A DNA stretch of 64,000 nucleotides. Origin: Bacteroidota bacterium (GTDB lineage: Bacteria; Bacteroidota; Bacteroidia; Cytophagales; Cyclobacteriaceae). The position numbers and the translations under genes are program-made. The notes beneath the pieces are model-generated. The model was not told where the DNA came from and did no database searches. It saw nothing but the letters and a program-made list of their open reading frames with translations. The stretch is from NCBI GenBank assembly GCA_016178785.1, contig JACOSO010000016.1, forward strand, positions 1 to 64,000, read 5' to 3'. Positions 42,800 through 50,546 of this stretch are shown one piece after another; the first letter of the stretch is position 1; every line of letters begins with the position of its first letter.

Positions 42800-44785
42800 A
42801 TGACTATTAATCGAATTCTTTCAATAGGGATCTTGCTGAGCAGTATCGCTATTCTTTTCACAGGTTGTAAGCCTAAAGGACCACAATCAGTAACGACAAG
42901 CGGTGCAGCCGAAAAAGTGTATGTAGCTCCTGGGCAATACGATGAATTTTACAATATCGTGTCAGGTGGCTTCAACGGCCAGATGTCAATTTATGGTTTG
43001 CCTTCTGGCAGATTGTTCAGAATCATTCCCGTCTTCTCTGTTTTTCCTGAAAATGGATATGGATTTAGTGAAGAAAGCAAAGCTATGTTGAACACCTCAC
43101 ACGGTTTCGTTCCATGGGATGACCTCCACCATATCGCATTATCACAAACAAACGGAGAGCACGATGGCCGTTGGGCATTCGGAAATGCTAACAACACACC
43201 GCGTGTAGGCCGGGTGGATATGAAAACTTTCCGCACCGTTGAAATTCTGGAATTACCCAATAGTGCAGGTAATCACTCTTCGCCTTTCATCACTGAAAAC
43301 AGTGAGTATATCATAGCCGGAACTCGATTCAGTGTGCCCATGGGCGAAAACCGCGATGTACCTATCTCCTCTTACAAAAAGAATTTTAAAGGAACACTCA
43401 GTTTCATTAGCGTAAATCCGCAAAGTGGAAAAATGAACCTTTCATTTCAATTGGTAACTCCAGGCGTAAACTTCGACTTATCGCGTGCAGGCAAAGGTCC
43501 ATCACATGGTTGGTTCTTTTTCTCTTGTTACAATACCGAGCAGGCCTACACCTTGTTGGAAGTAAATGCCTCGCAACGCGACAAAGATTTTATTCTCGCG
43601 GTAAACTGGAAGAAAGCGGAAGAATATCTCAAACAAGGAAAAGGCAAAAAAGTATCGAATGTAAAATATGCTCACAATTTCATAGACGAAAAAACGGATG
43701 TAGCAACTAGTGAGATGCTGAACGAAGTAATGCAACTCGATATTGCCGAGTTGAAAGACATTGCTTATTTCATTCCATGTCCAAAATCTCCTCATGGTTG
43801 TGATACCGACCCTAGCGGTGAATATATTGTTGCCAGCGGCAAGTTAGCGGCAACTATTCCTGTGTTCTCTTTCGCAAAAATTCAAAAAGCAATTACGGAC
43901 AAAGCTTATGATGGCGATTTCAATGGTATTCCTATTATTAAATATGAAGCTGCATTGCATGGCGAAGTTCAGAAACCTGGTCTTGGTCCATTGCACACCG
44001 AATTCGATGCCAGCGGCAATGCCTACACTTCTTTCTTTGTGTCTTCAGAGATTGTGAAGTGGGATGTGAAATCGCTAAAAGTATTAGATCGAGTTCATAC
44101 TTATTATTCTATCGGTCACTTATGTGTGCCTGGTGGCCCCACTAAAAAACCGCACGGCAAATATGTAATTGCTTACAACAAGATTACTAAAGATCGTTAT
44201 CTACCCACCGGTCCTGAGTTAGCTCAAAGTGCACAACTCTATTCTATTGATGGAGACAAAATGCAATTGTTGCTTGACTTCCCTACTGTCGGTGAGCCTC
44301 ACTATGCGGAAGCAATTCCGGCAAGCTTGATCGCGCCAAACTCAACCAAGTTTTATAAAATAGAAGACAATAAACATCCTTATGCAGCCAAGGGTGAGAA
44401 GCAAACTAAAGTGGAGCGCAAAGGAAATCAGGTACATGTTTATATGACTGCGATTCGCTCTCACCTAACTCCTGATAACATTGAGGGAATAAAACTTGGA
44501 GATGAAGTTTATTTCCACGTAACCAACCTCGAACAAGATTGGGACGTGCCACATGGTTTTGCAGTTAAAGGCGCAGCTAATGCAGAAATCTTAATTATGC
44601 CGGGCGAAACACAAACTTTGAAATGGAAACCAGATGATGTGGGTGTGTTCCCATTCTACTGCACGGACTTCTGTTCAGCATTACACCAGGAGATGCAAGG
44701 ATACATCCGCGTATCTGGTACCGGAAGCAATGTGCCTATCACTTTCTCAACAGGAAAAATTGAAGAAGAACCAAAAGGCAAGTGA
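42800..44785 (+). CDS. nosZ: Nitrous oxide reductase, clade II, lipoprotein form
   Basis: A 661-residue N2O reductase that reduces N2O to N2 in the periplasm. The signal sequence has a lipobox LFTGC (Cys23) and no twin-arginine motif, so export is by Sec, the hallmark of clade II (atypical) NosZ. The beta-propeller has His-rich CuZ ligands (WDDLHHIALSQTNGEHDGRW, GNHSSPF, KSPHGCDTDPSGEY, LHTEFD, KKPHGKY). The C-terminal cupredoxin has the CuA site: DVPHGFAV, then CTDFCSALHQEMQG. Length is typical. It is the second gene of the operon and is followed by a hairpin and the NosB-like gene. Confidence 0.98.
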   Translation: MTINRILSIGILLSSIAILFTGCKPKGPQSVTTSGAAEKVYVAPGQYDEFYNIVSGGFNGQMSIYGLPSGRLFRIIPVFSVFPENGYGFSEESKAMLNTSHGFVPWDDLHHIALSQTNGEHDGRWAFGNANNTPRVGRVDMKTFRTVEILELPNSAGNHSSPFITENSEYIIAGTRFSVPMGENRDVPISSYKKNFKGTLSFISVNPQSGKMNLSFQLVTPGVNFDLSRAGKGPSHGWFFFSCYNTEQAYTLLEVNASQRDKDFILAVNWKKAEEYLKQGKGKKVSNVKYAHNFIDEKTDVATSEMLNEVMQLDIAELKDIAYFIPCPKSPHGCDTDPSGEYIVASGKLAATIPVFSFAKIQKAITDKAYDGDFNGIPIIKYEAALHGEVQKPGLGPLHTEFDASGNAYTSFFVSSEIVKWDVKSLKVLDRVHTYYSIGHLCVPGGPTKKPHGKYVIAYNKITKDRYLPTGPELAQSAQLYSIDGDKMQLLLDFPTVGEPHYAEAIPASLIAPNSTKFYKIEDNKHPYAAKGEKQTKVERKGNQVHVYMTAIRSHLTPDNIEGIKLGDEVYFHVTNLEQDWDVPHGFAVKGAANAEILIMPGETQTLKWKPDDVGVFPFYCTDFCSALHQEMQGYIRVSGTGSNVPITFSTGKIEEEPKGK

Positions 44786-44825
44786 CCTGCTCATGGTTTA
44801 CAGGTTTGGATCAGATCAGGTCTTG

Positions 44826-44851
44826 GAGTGCTGACGGAAACGCCAGCACTC
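44826..44851 (+). other. Intra-operon hairpin with GAAA tetraloop between nosZ and the NosB-like gene
   Basis: GAGTGCTG (44826-44833) pairs with CAGCACTC (44844-44851); an A-C mismatch is followed by CG-GAAA-CG. Only three T follow, so termination should be weak. It could protect the upstream nosZ mRNA from 3' exonucleases or partly attenuate the downstream genes. Confidence 0.6.
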
Positions 44852-44867
44852 TTTAAAAAAAAATACA

Positions 44868-45449
44868 ATGAATCACTCCCTCAACTCGGTCAATAGAATT
44901 TTGGTTGCATTTTGTGCTGTTGCGCTTGCATCAGCCTTCTTCACACCGTTGTGGCAAATTCTGATGTGGGCACCTCAATACCCTGAAGGATTGGAAATGA
45001 AAATCTGGATCAACAACCTAACGGGCAATGTCAAAATCATCAGTGCACTGAATCACTACATTGGCATGCGCACTATTGAAGTCTCGATGTTCCCTGAATT
45101 TAAGTACATGATCTATATTGTTGGAGTCATCATTTCCATTGGACTTATCACTGCACTTATTAATAAGAGGTGGACGTTACTTATGTTTTTCATTTCACTT
45201 GGTGCAGCGGGATTAGGAGCTTTAATTGATTTTTATATGTGGGGCTACGATTATGGACACAACCTAAATCCTGATGCACCCATCAAAGTACCTGGCATGA
45301 CTTATCAACCTCCGCTCATCGGAACAAAACAACTTTTAAATTTTACCGCGTTCTCAGGCCCAGATATTGGCGGATGGATTTTTATTGCAGTTGCATGGAT
45401 TATCTTTTTTGTTTTTATCGCTGAACAGTTCTTCCTAAAACCCAAATGA
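44868..45449 (+). CDS. NosB-like four-helix membrane protein
   Basis: A 193-residue integral membrane protein with four to five predicted helices (about 8-28, 80-98, 103-123 and 166-188). The motif LNHYIGMR is conserved in the small membrane protein that sits between nosZ and nosD in clade II nos clusters, usually called NosB. Its biochemical role is unknown; a part in electron transfer or NosZ maturation has been proposed. It is followed after 1 nt by nosL. The gene is intact. Confidence 0.82.
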   Translation: MNHSLNSVNRILVAFCAVALASAFFTPLWQILMWAPQYPEGLEMKIWINNLTGNVKIISALNHYIGMRTIEVSMFPEFKYMIYIVGVIISIGLITALINKRWTLLMFFISLGAAGLGALIDFYMWGYDYGHNLNPDAPIKVPGMTYQPPLIGTKQLLNFTAFSGPDIGGWIFIAVAWIIFFVFIAEQFFLKPK

Positions 45450-45450
45450 T

Positions 45451-46074
45451 ATGAAAACTTGGTATAACAAATTGCCGCGAGCGATTGACGTTGTTCCCTC
45501 ACCCAATTTCGCAATCAGAAACTTCCACTCTTCTGCCACCCTCTCCCCAGGGAGAGGGTACCGCTTTTTTATGTTAGCGCAGACATTCATTTGGGTGAGG
45601 GCGAGAACACTGCGACAATTTATTATTCTCCATAGGGCTCTCCTGTCACTCATTTTAATACTGGCTTTCTGCGCCAATTGCTCAATCAAACCAGAGCCAC
45701 TTCGTTATTCAAAGGACAACTGTAGTTTCTGCAAAATGACTTTAGTTGATGACAAGTTTGGTGGAGAGCTGGTAACAAAAAAGGGAAAAGTGTTCAAGTT
45801 CGATGACATCAAGTGCATGATTTCATTCTTAAATTCTTCCGAAAGAAAAGCGGAGGTATATTCTTATGAGTTAGTAGTGGATTACGCGCACGCGGCTGAT
45901 GAATTTGATTTGATTCCTGCAAGTGATGCTTTCTATCTACAGTCTTCTGAGTTAAAATCACCAATGGCAGGAAATGTTGCAGCTTTCAAAATGCTAGAAG
46001 AACTGCAAGACTATCAAAAGAAGTGGAATGGCTCAGCCATGTCATGGAATGAAGTGAAAGAAGTTTTCAAATGA
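45451..46074 (+). CDS. nosL: NosL copper chaperone lipoprotein with repeat insertion in its N-terminus
   Basis: NosL delivers copper to apo-NosZ. The lipobox region LILILAFCANC and the copper site CSFCKMTLVDDKFGGELVTKKG (Cys-x2-Cys, Met) are present, as are the conserved FDDIKCMISF and VVDYAHAADEFDLI. The frame opens at 45451 with MKTWYNKLPR, then passes through about 110 nt of a REP-like element (45498-45606), then reaches the true signal helix. Removing the element would give a normal lipoprotein N-terminus. The start is therefore uncertain: 45451, or ATG 45571 inside the element. It ends in a 4-nt overlap with nosD. Confidence 0.88.
   Translation: MKTWYNKLPRAIDVVPSPNFAIRNFHSSATLSPGRGYRFFMLAQTFIWVRARTLRQFIILHRALLSLILILAFCANCSIKPEPLRYSKDNCSFCKMTLVDDKFGGELVTKKGKVFKFDDIKCMISFLNSSERKAEVYSYELVVDYAHAADEFDLIPASDAFYLQSSELKSPMAGNVAAFKMLEELQDYQKKWNGSAMSWNEVKEVFK
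45498..45606. repeat. REP-like element (family D) within nosL
   Basis: The element is bounded by CCCTCACCC (about 45498) and GGGTGAGGG (about 45594-45602), and has an inner palindrome CCCTCTCC-CCAG-GGAGAGGG (45540-45558). The same CCCTCACCC/CTCTCCCC/GGGTGAGGG layout recurs at 48788-48857 and, eroded, at 49561-49599. Confidence 0.75.
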
Positions 46075-47312
46075 AAATACCTGTCACTATAGCGTTTCTG
46101 TTTTTAATCGCATTTACTATTCAAGCTAAAAAAATAGTTGTTTCCGACAATTCATTAGCTAGAGTAATTGCAAGTGCAAAGGCCGGTGATACGATTTGGA
46201 TTAAGCCCGGAATTTATAAAACGGGAAACCTTTTAGTTACTAAGTCGCTCGTGATCATTGGCGAAGGACTACCAACCATAGATGGTGAATACAAATATGA
46301 AATCTTCACTGTCAACGTGAAGAACGTAACGATCAAAGGCCTTCGATTAATCAACACCGGAACTTCTAGCACATTGGATTATGCCGCTATCAAAGCTACC
46401 GGTGCAGACGACCTGAAAGTAATTGATAACATTCTGATCAACGCCTATTTTGGAATTCACATATCAAACACATCAGGCGCGCAAATTATCGGAAACAAAA
46501 TTTCAAGGGCACAAGCTGCTTCTGAAACTGCTGTAGGAAATGCCATTCACCTTTGGAAGAGTAATCACGCATTAATTGAACGCAATCAAGTTTCTGGTCA
46601 TCGTGATGGAATCTATTTTGAATTCGTGACGAACTCGGTTATCAAAAACAATCATAGTGAGAAAAATATGCGGTACGGGCTTCACTTCATGTTTTCAAAT
46701 GAAGATCAATACATCGAAAATGAATTTGTAAACAACGGTGCCGGTGTAGCTGTGATGTATAGCTACGCGGTGAACATGATTAGAAATCTTTTCGCCAACA
46801 ACTGGGGTTCCTCGGCTTACGGTTTGCTTTTAAAGGATATGCGCGACAGCGAAGTGATCAACAACCGATTCCTCAATAACACGATGGGAATTTATATGGA
46901 GGGCAGCAGCCGCATCAATTTTACAAAGAATGAATTTTCCGGAAACGGATACGCCATTCGCATGCAAGCGAGCTGCGATGGAAATGTATTTGATCAAAAT
47001 AATTTTGAAGCCAACACTTTTGATATCGCCACCAACGGAACGATGGTGCTAAACAAAATGGAAAAAAATTACTGGGACAAGTACGAAGGCTATGATCTCA
47101 ATAAAGATGGTCTGGGCGATACTTCTTATCATCCGGTAAATCTTTATTCAATGATTGTTGAACGTGTGCCGGTCGCAATACTATTATGGAGAAGTTTTAT
47201 GGTATTTCTCATCGACAGGGCAGAAAAAAATCTCCCTGCAATTACTCCTGAAAATTTACTGGACAGTAAACCTTCAATGAAACCTTATGATCTCCTTGCA
47301 AAAAGTAACTAA
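46071..47312 (+). CDS. nosD: NosD, periplasmic maturation factor of NosZ
   Basis: A 413-residue periplasmic protein with a signal peptide (1-19) and a right-handed parallel beta-helix of the NosD/CASH type, seen as repeats of the form IIGNKISRA, IKNNHSEKN and VINNRFLNNTMG. It acts with the NosF/NosY ABC transporter in building the copper-sulfur centre CuZ. It overlaps nosL by 4 nt at the start and nosF by 26 nt at the end, so the genes are tightly coupled. Length is in the family range. Confidence 0.95.
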   Translation: MKIPVTIAFLFLIAFTIQAKKIVVSDNSLARVIASAKAGDTIWIKPGIYKTGNLLVTKSLVIIGEGLPTIDGEYKYEIFTVNVKNVTIKGLRLINTGTSSTLDYAAIKATGADDLKVIDNILINAYFGIHISNTSGAQIIGNKISRAQAASETAVGNAIHLWKSNHALIERNQVSGHRDGIYFEFVTNSVIKNNHSEKNMRYGLHFMFSNEDQYIENEFVNNGAGVAVMYSYAVNMIRNLFANNWGSSAYGLLLKDMRDSEVINNRFLNNTMGIYMEGSSRINFTKNEFSGNGYAIRMQASCDGNVFDQNNFEANTFDIATNGTMVLNKMEKNYWDKYEGYDLNKDGLGDTSYHPVNLYSMIVERVPVAILLWRSFMVFLIDRAEKNLPAITPENLLDSKPSMKPYDLLAKSN

Positions 47313-48021
47313 GTTTTACGGAAGGTTAAAAACCCTTAGCGAAGTTGAACTCGAAATGAAGGCGGGTCATTGCTATGCGCTTCTTGGGCCGAATGGTTCA
47401 GGTAAAACAACGTTGATCAAATCTGTTCTTGGAATGGTGATACCCGACAGCGGTGAAATCAGAATCAATAATCAAAATGTAGCGGGGCAATATCTTTATC
47501 GAAAGCAAATAGGTTACATGCCCCAGATAGGTCAGTATCCGGCTAACCTTCGCATGGCTCAACTTTTTGAAATGATGAAAGGCCTTCGCCCGGATGTAAA
47601 AAATACGGATGAAGAATTAATTGATTCATTTGGCCTTCGCCCCTTGATGGATAAAAGGATGTACTCTCTCTCTGGCGGCACCCGGCAAAAAGTAAGTGCA
47701 GCACTTGCTTTCCTATTTCGTCCTTTCATCTACATTTTAGATGAGCCCACCGCAGGCCTTGATCCTGTGGCTGTGGAAGTGTTGAAAGAGAAATTAATTC
47801 GTGAGAAGAAATCAGGGAAACTTTTCATCATCACTTCGCATATTCTCAATGACCTGGAAGACATCGTTACCGATATGGTTTATCTCTTCGAGGGCTCCAT
47901 TCGATACAACAGTGCGATTGAAGATTTAAAAACGGAAACACGTGAGTCTTCTTTTGCTAAAGCAATTGCAGTGCTGATTAAAAATCAGGATTTACAAATC
48001 AAAGAACTTGTAACACCATGA
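47287..48021 (+). CDS. nosF: NosF, ABC transporter ATPase for NosZ maturation
   Basis: A 244-residue ABC ATPase with Walker A GPNGSGKTTL, signature LSGGTRQKVSAAL, Walker B ILDEPTAGLDP and H-loop TSHILND. It is predicted to work with NosY and NosD on the membrane to supply a sulfur compound or copper for CuZ assembly. It overlaps nosD by 26 nt and nosY by 4 nt. The length and motifs are normal. Confidence 0.97.
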   Translation: MISLQKVTKFYGRLKTLSEVELEMKAGHCYALLGPNGSGKTTLIKSVLGMVIPDSGEIRINNQNVAGQYLYRKQIGYMPQIGQYPANLRMAQLFEMMKGLRPDVKNTDEELIDSFGLRPLMDKRMYSLSGGTRQKVSAALAFLFRPFIYILDEPTAGLDPVAVEVLKEKLIREKKSGKLFIITSHILNDLEDIVTDMVYLFEGSIRYNSAIEDLKTETRESSFAKAIAVLIKNQDLQIKELVTP

Positions 48022-48785
48022 CACGAATGCTCAAATATGTTTTACAAGACGTCCTTCGTGCAAGGTTCGTTCTTTTTTACATGGTATTCATGATGGCGGT
48101 GACTACCATTCTATTCCAGCTGGACAGCGATCCTGCCAAAGTGGTTATGAGTTTACTCAATGTAGTATTGTTGGTCGTGCCCCTGGTAAGTATCGTATTT
48201 ACCACGATTCATTATTTCAACTCTTACGAATTTATTCTGCTCTTGATGGCGCAGCCAATCAATCGCAAATCAGTTTTTTTGAGTCAATATGCCGGGGTTG
48301 CCTCTTCACTCTGTCTTTCGTTATTAATTGGTATTGGATTGCCGGCATTAGCATTTGGTGCTGCAACACAAGTTCTTCCGTTGATCAACGTTGGACTATT
48401 CCTCACGTGTATTTTTGTATCACTCGGTTTTCTGGCTTCAAGTCTCACACGTGATAAAGCGAAAGCAATAGGCATTGCGCTTTTGTTTTGGTTCTACTTC
48501 ACTCTAATCTATGATGGTATTCTCCTTTGGGTGATTTATGCATTCAATGATTATCCACTAGAAACACCAACATTAATTCTTACAAGTCTCAATCCAGTCG
48601 ATCTCGCACGCATCATGATGTTGCTATCTATGGACATCTCCGCGCTCATGGGTTACACCGGAGCGTTCTTCAAAGATTTTTTTGGAAGTGGTTTTGGTAT
48701 TCTATTTTCATTTGCGATGATGGGACTGTGGGTGATGTGGCCTTTGCTATTAGCATTAAGAAGATTCAAAAAAAATGATCTATGA
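48018..48785 (+). CDS. nosY: NosY, ABC transporter permease for NosZ maturation
   Basis: A 255-residue membrane protein with six predicted helices, beginning MTRMLKYVLQDVLRARFVLFYM, as in the NosY family of ABC-2-type permeases. It pairs with NosF. It is the last canonical nos gene; a REP-like element follows and then the fasciclin lipoprotein. No nosR-, nosG- or nosH-type gene is present in the cluster. Confidence 0.95.
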   Translation: MTRMLKYVLQDVLRARFVLFYMVFMMAVTTILFQLDSDPAKVVMSLLNVVLLVVPLVSIVFTTIHYFNSYEFILLLMAQPINRKSVFLSQYAGVASSLCLSLLIGIGLPALAFGAATQVLPLINVGLFLTCIFVSLGFLASSLTRDKAKAIGIALLFWFYFTLIYDGILLWVIYAFNDYPLETPTLILTSLNPVDLARIMMLLSMDISALMGYTGAFFKDFFGSGFGILFSFAMMGLWVMWPLLLALRRFKKNDL

Positions 48786-48787
48786 AT

Positions 48788-48857
48788 AATTTCCCTCACC
48801 CGTCCTCGTGCCTCGGACACCCCTCTCCCCAGGGAGAGGGGAAGGGGGTGAGGGATT
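48788..48857. repeat. REP-like palindromic element (family D) after nosY
   Basis: CCCTCACCC opens and GGGTGAGGG closes the element, with CCCCTCTCCCC and GGGAGAGGGG inside forming a long imperfect stem. It lies 3 nt after the nosY stop and before the fasciclin gene. It could act as a transcript-end or mRNA-stability element. Confidence 0.8.
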
Positions 48858-48894
48858 TTAAAAACCGACTATAAAAACCTAAATCAACCAAGTT

Positions 48895-49461
48895 ATGAAA
48901 TCGATTTTAATTAAATCCCTTATAGCAGCATCGGTAAGTTCTGTCTTATTTGTTGCTTGTCAATCAAAACAAACTGAATCCGCGACAAGTAGTGTTGCCG
49001 AAGCTCCTGCACTTGGCGGACAGTCGTCCGTGAAGGATGATGCATCCGCAAAAAATGTGGTGCAAGTGGCGGTGGCATCAAAAGATCATTCCACATTAGT
49101 GACAGCAGTTACATCTGCTGATTTAGTTGATGCGCTTTCTAACGCTGGGCCGTTCACCGTTTTCGCTCCCACCAATGCAGCCTTTGCCAAACTTCCGGAA
49201 GGAACGCTTGAAGGGCTTTTAAAACCTGAAAAGAAAAATGACTTGCAAAACATTCTTCAATATCATGTAGCTGTTGGTGTTTATCAACTGGAAAATTTAA
49301 ATGACGGCCAAAAATTGGGAATGGTAAATGGAGATAACGTTACTTTTACCATGAAAGATGGAAAGTTGACGATCAATGGCGCCTCAATTATTGGAACCGT
49401 GAAAGCTTCCAACGGAGTGGTCTACATTATTGACAACGTTTTGCTTCCCCCTTCAAAATAA
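48895..49461 (+). CDS. Fasciclin (FAS1)-domain lipoprotein
   Basis: A 188-residue lipoprotein (lipobox LFVAC, Cys22) with a Ser/Ala-rich linker and one FAS1 domain (about 55-186) showing VVQVAVASKDHSTLV, GPFTVFAPTNAAFAKLP and the C-terminal H2-like ASNGVVYIIDNVLLP. FAS1 domains bind other proteins or surfaces. It follows the nos genes on the same strand with only the REP-like element between, so co-expression is plausible. A direct role in N2O reduction is not known. Confidence 0.88.
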   Translation: MKSILIKSLIAASVSSVLFVACQSKQTESATSSVAEAPALGGQSSVKDDASAKNVVQVAVASKDHSTLVTAVTSADLVDALSNAGPFTVFAPTNAAFAKLPEGTLEGLLKPEKKNDLQNILQYHVAVGVYQLENLNDGQKLGMVNGDNVTFTMKDGKLTINGASIIGTVKASNGVVYIIDNVLLPPSK

Positions 49462-49560
49462 TTGCTTAAAAAAAACAATACTACTTGTCGATTGCTCAAG
49501 ACATGTACAACGGTCAAGCCAAGCTTTAATCTAAAACGCTCGGATTTACATTCTCTATTT

Positions 49561-49599
49561 AAGCCCCTTCTCCCGAGGAGCCGGGGTTGGGGATGAGGC
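49561..49599. repeat. Degraded REP-like element (family D)
   Basis: CCCCTTCTCCC and GGGGTTGGGGATGAGG are eroded versions of the CCCTCTCCCC and GGGGTGAGGG arms at 48788-48857. It lies directly ahead of the FNR-like box at 49601. The 222-nt gap from 49462 holds nothing else clear. Confidence 0.55.
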
Positions 49600-49600
49600 A

Positions 49601-49665
49601 TGACAAAAATCAGTTTATGGCTTGACCGTGATCAATCCGGTTCAATGGATTCGGTTATAGTTTTG
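49601..49665 (+). promoter_or_regulatory. FNR-like box, second box and -7 element of the usp-ccoI-ccoS block
   Basis: Box 1 TGACAAAAATCA (49601-49612) lies 49 nt before TTTG of TAGTTTTG (49658-49665), which fits TAnnTTTG. A second, stronger match TTGACCGTGATCAA (49622-49635) lies 22 nt further on, between box 1 and the -7 element. The usp ATG follows at 49684. Confidence 0.8.
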
Positions 49666-49683
49666 ACTCATCATCAAAACTAA

Positions 49684-50541
49684 ATGGCCATGAAAAAGAT
49701 ACTTGTTCCCTGCGATTTTTCTAAACCTGCGATCAGCGCTTATCGCCAGGCTTTAGGTGTTGCTGCTCAATCCAATGGCGTTGTTCATTTGCTTCATGTG
49801 ATTGAGCCTCCGATTTTAAATGATACCATGCTTATGCCTACGCTGAATTTCGAAGAAGAACTCATGAAAGAATTGAAGGAAAAAGCGGAAGGTTCATTTA
49901 AAAATGTCATTAAGGAAAATAAAGTTGACTATGTGAAAGTCAAATTCGACATTCAGTATGGAGCGGTGTCAAACACTATTCAGGAATACATCAAAGAGCA
50001 CGAGATCGATCTCATCATCATGGGATCAACTGGAGCGAGTGGACTCAAAGAATATTTTATCGGATCAAATGCCGAAAGGATTGTTCGCCAATCTCCTGTA
50101 CCGGTTCTTGTGGTCAAAGAATTCTATGAATGGCCCGTCAAAAATATTGTGTTTCCCAACGAGCTGGACACAGAGCACCAGGAAGACCTGGTGATGAAGG
50201 TGAAAGAGCTGCAGAATTTCTTTAAAGCAAAACTTCACATCGTCTACATTAATACGGCATCCAATTTTGTGGTTGACACCGTTATACGTCCGCAGCTTCA
50301 GGAATTTGCCGATCGCTATATGCTCAAAGATTACACCATCAACATTTTCAATCACGTTTCAACCCAGGAAGGTGTCATTGAGTTTACAAAAATGATCGAA
50401 GGCGATTTAATTGCCATCGGAACACACGGTCGCAGAGGCATCAATCATCTAATGAAAGGAAGTATTGCCGAAGACCTGGTCAACCATACGGAATGCCTGA
50501 TCTGGACTTACAAGCTGAAGAACGAATTAATCGAAGCCTAA
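49684..50541 (+). CDS. Tandem-domain universal stress protein
   Basis: A 285-residue protein with two Usp domains: ILVPCDFSKPAISAY and MGSTGASGLKEYFIGSNAERI in the first, IGTHGRRGINHLMKGSIAEDLV in the second. It is related to, but more divergent than, the 32718 and 58276 paralogues. It is the first gene of a unit continuing with ccoI (5-nt gap), a CoA transferase and ccoS, so it should be co-induced with cbb3 oxidase assembly. The start may be the second ATG at 49690. Confidence 0.92.
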   Translation: MAMKKILVPCDFSKPAISAYRQALGVAAQSNGVVHLLHVIEPPILNDTMLMPTLNFEEELMKELKEKAEGSFKNVIKENKVDYVKVKFDIQYGAVSNTIQEYIKEHEIDLIIMGSTGASGLKEYFIGSNAERIVRQSPVPVLVVKEFYEWPVKNIVFPNELDTEHQEDLVMKVKELQNFFKAKLHIVYINTASNFVVDTVIRPQLQEFADRYMLKDYTINIFNHVSTQEGVIEFTKMIEGDLIAIGTHGRRGINHLMKGSIAEDLVNHTECLIWTYKLKNELIEA

Positions 50542-50546
50542 ACATC

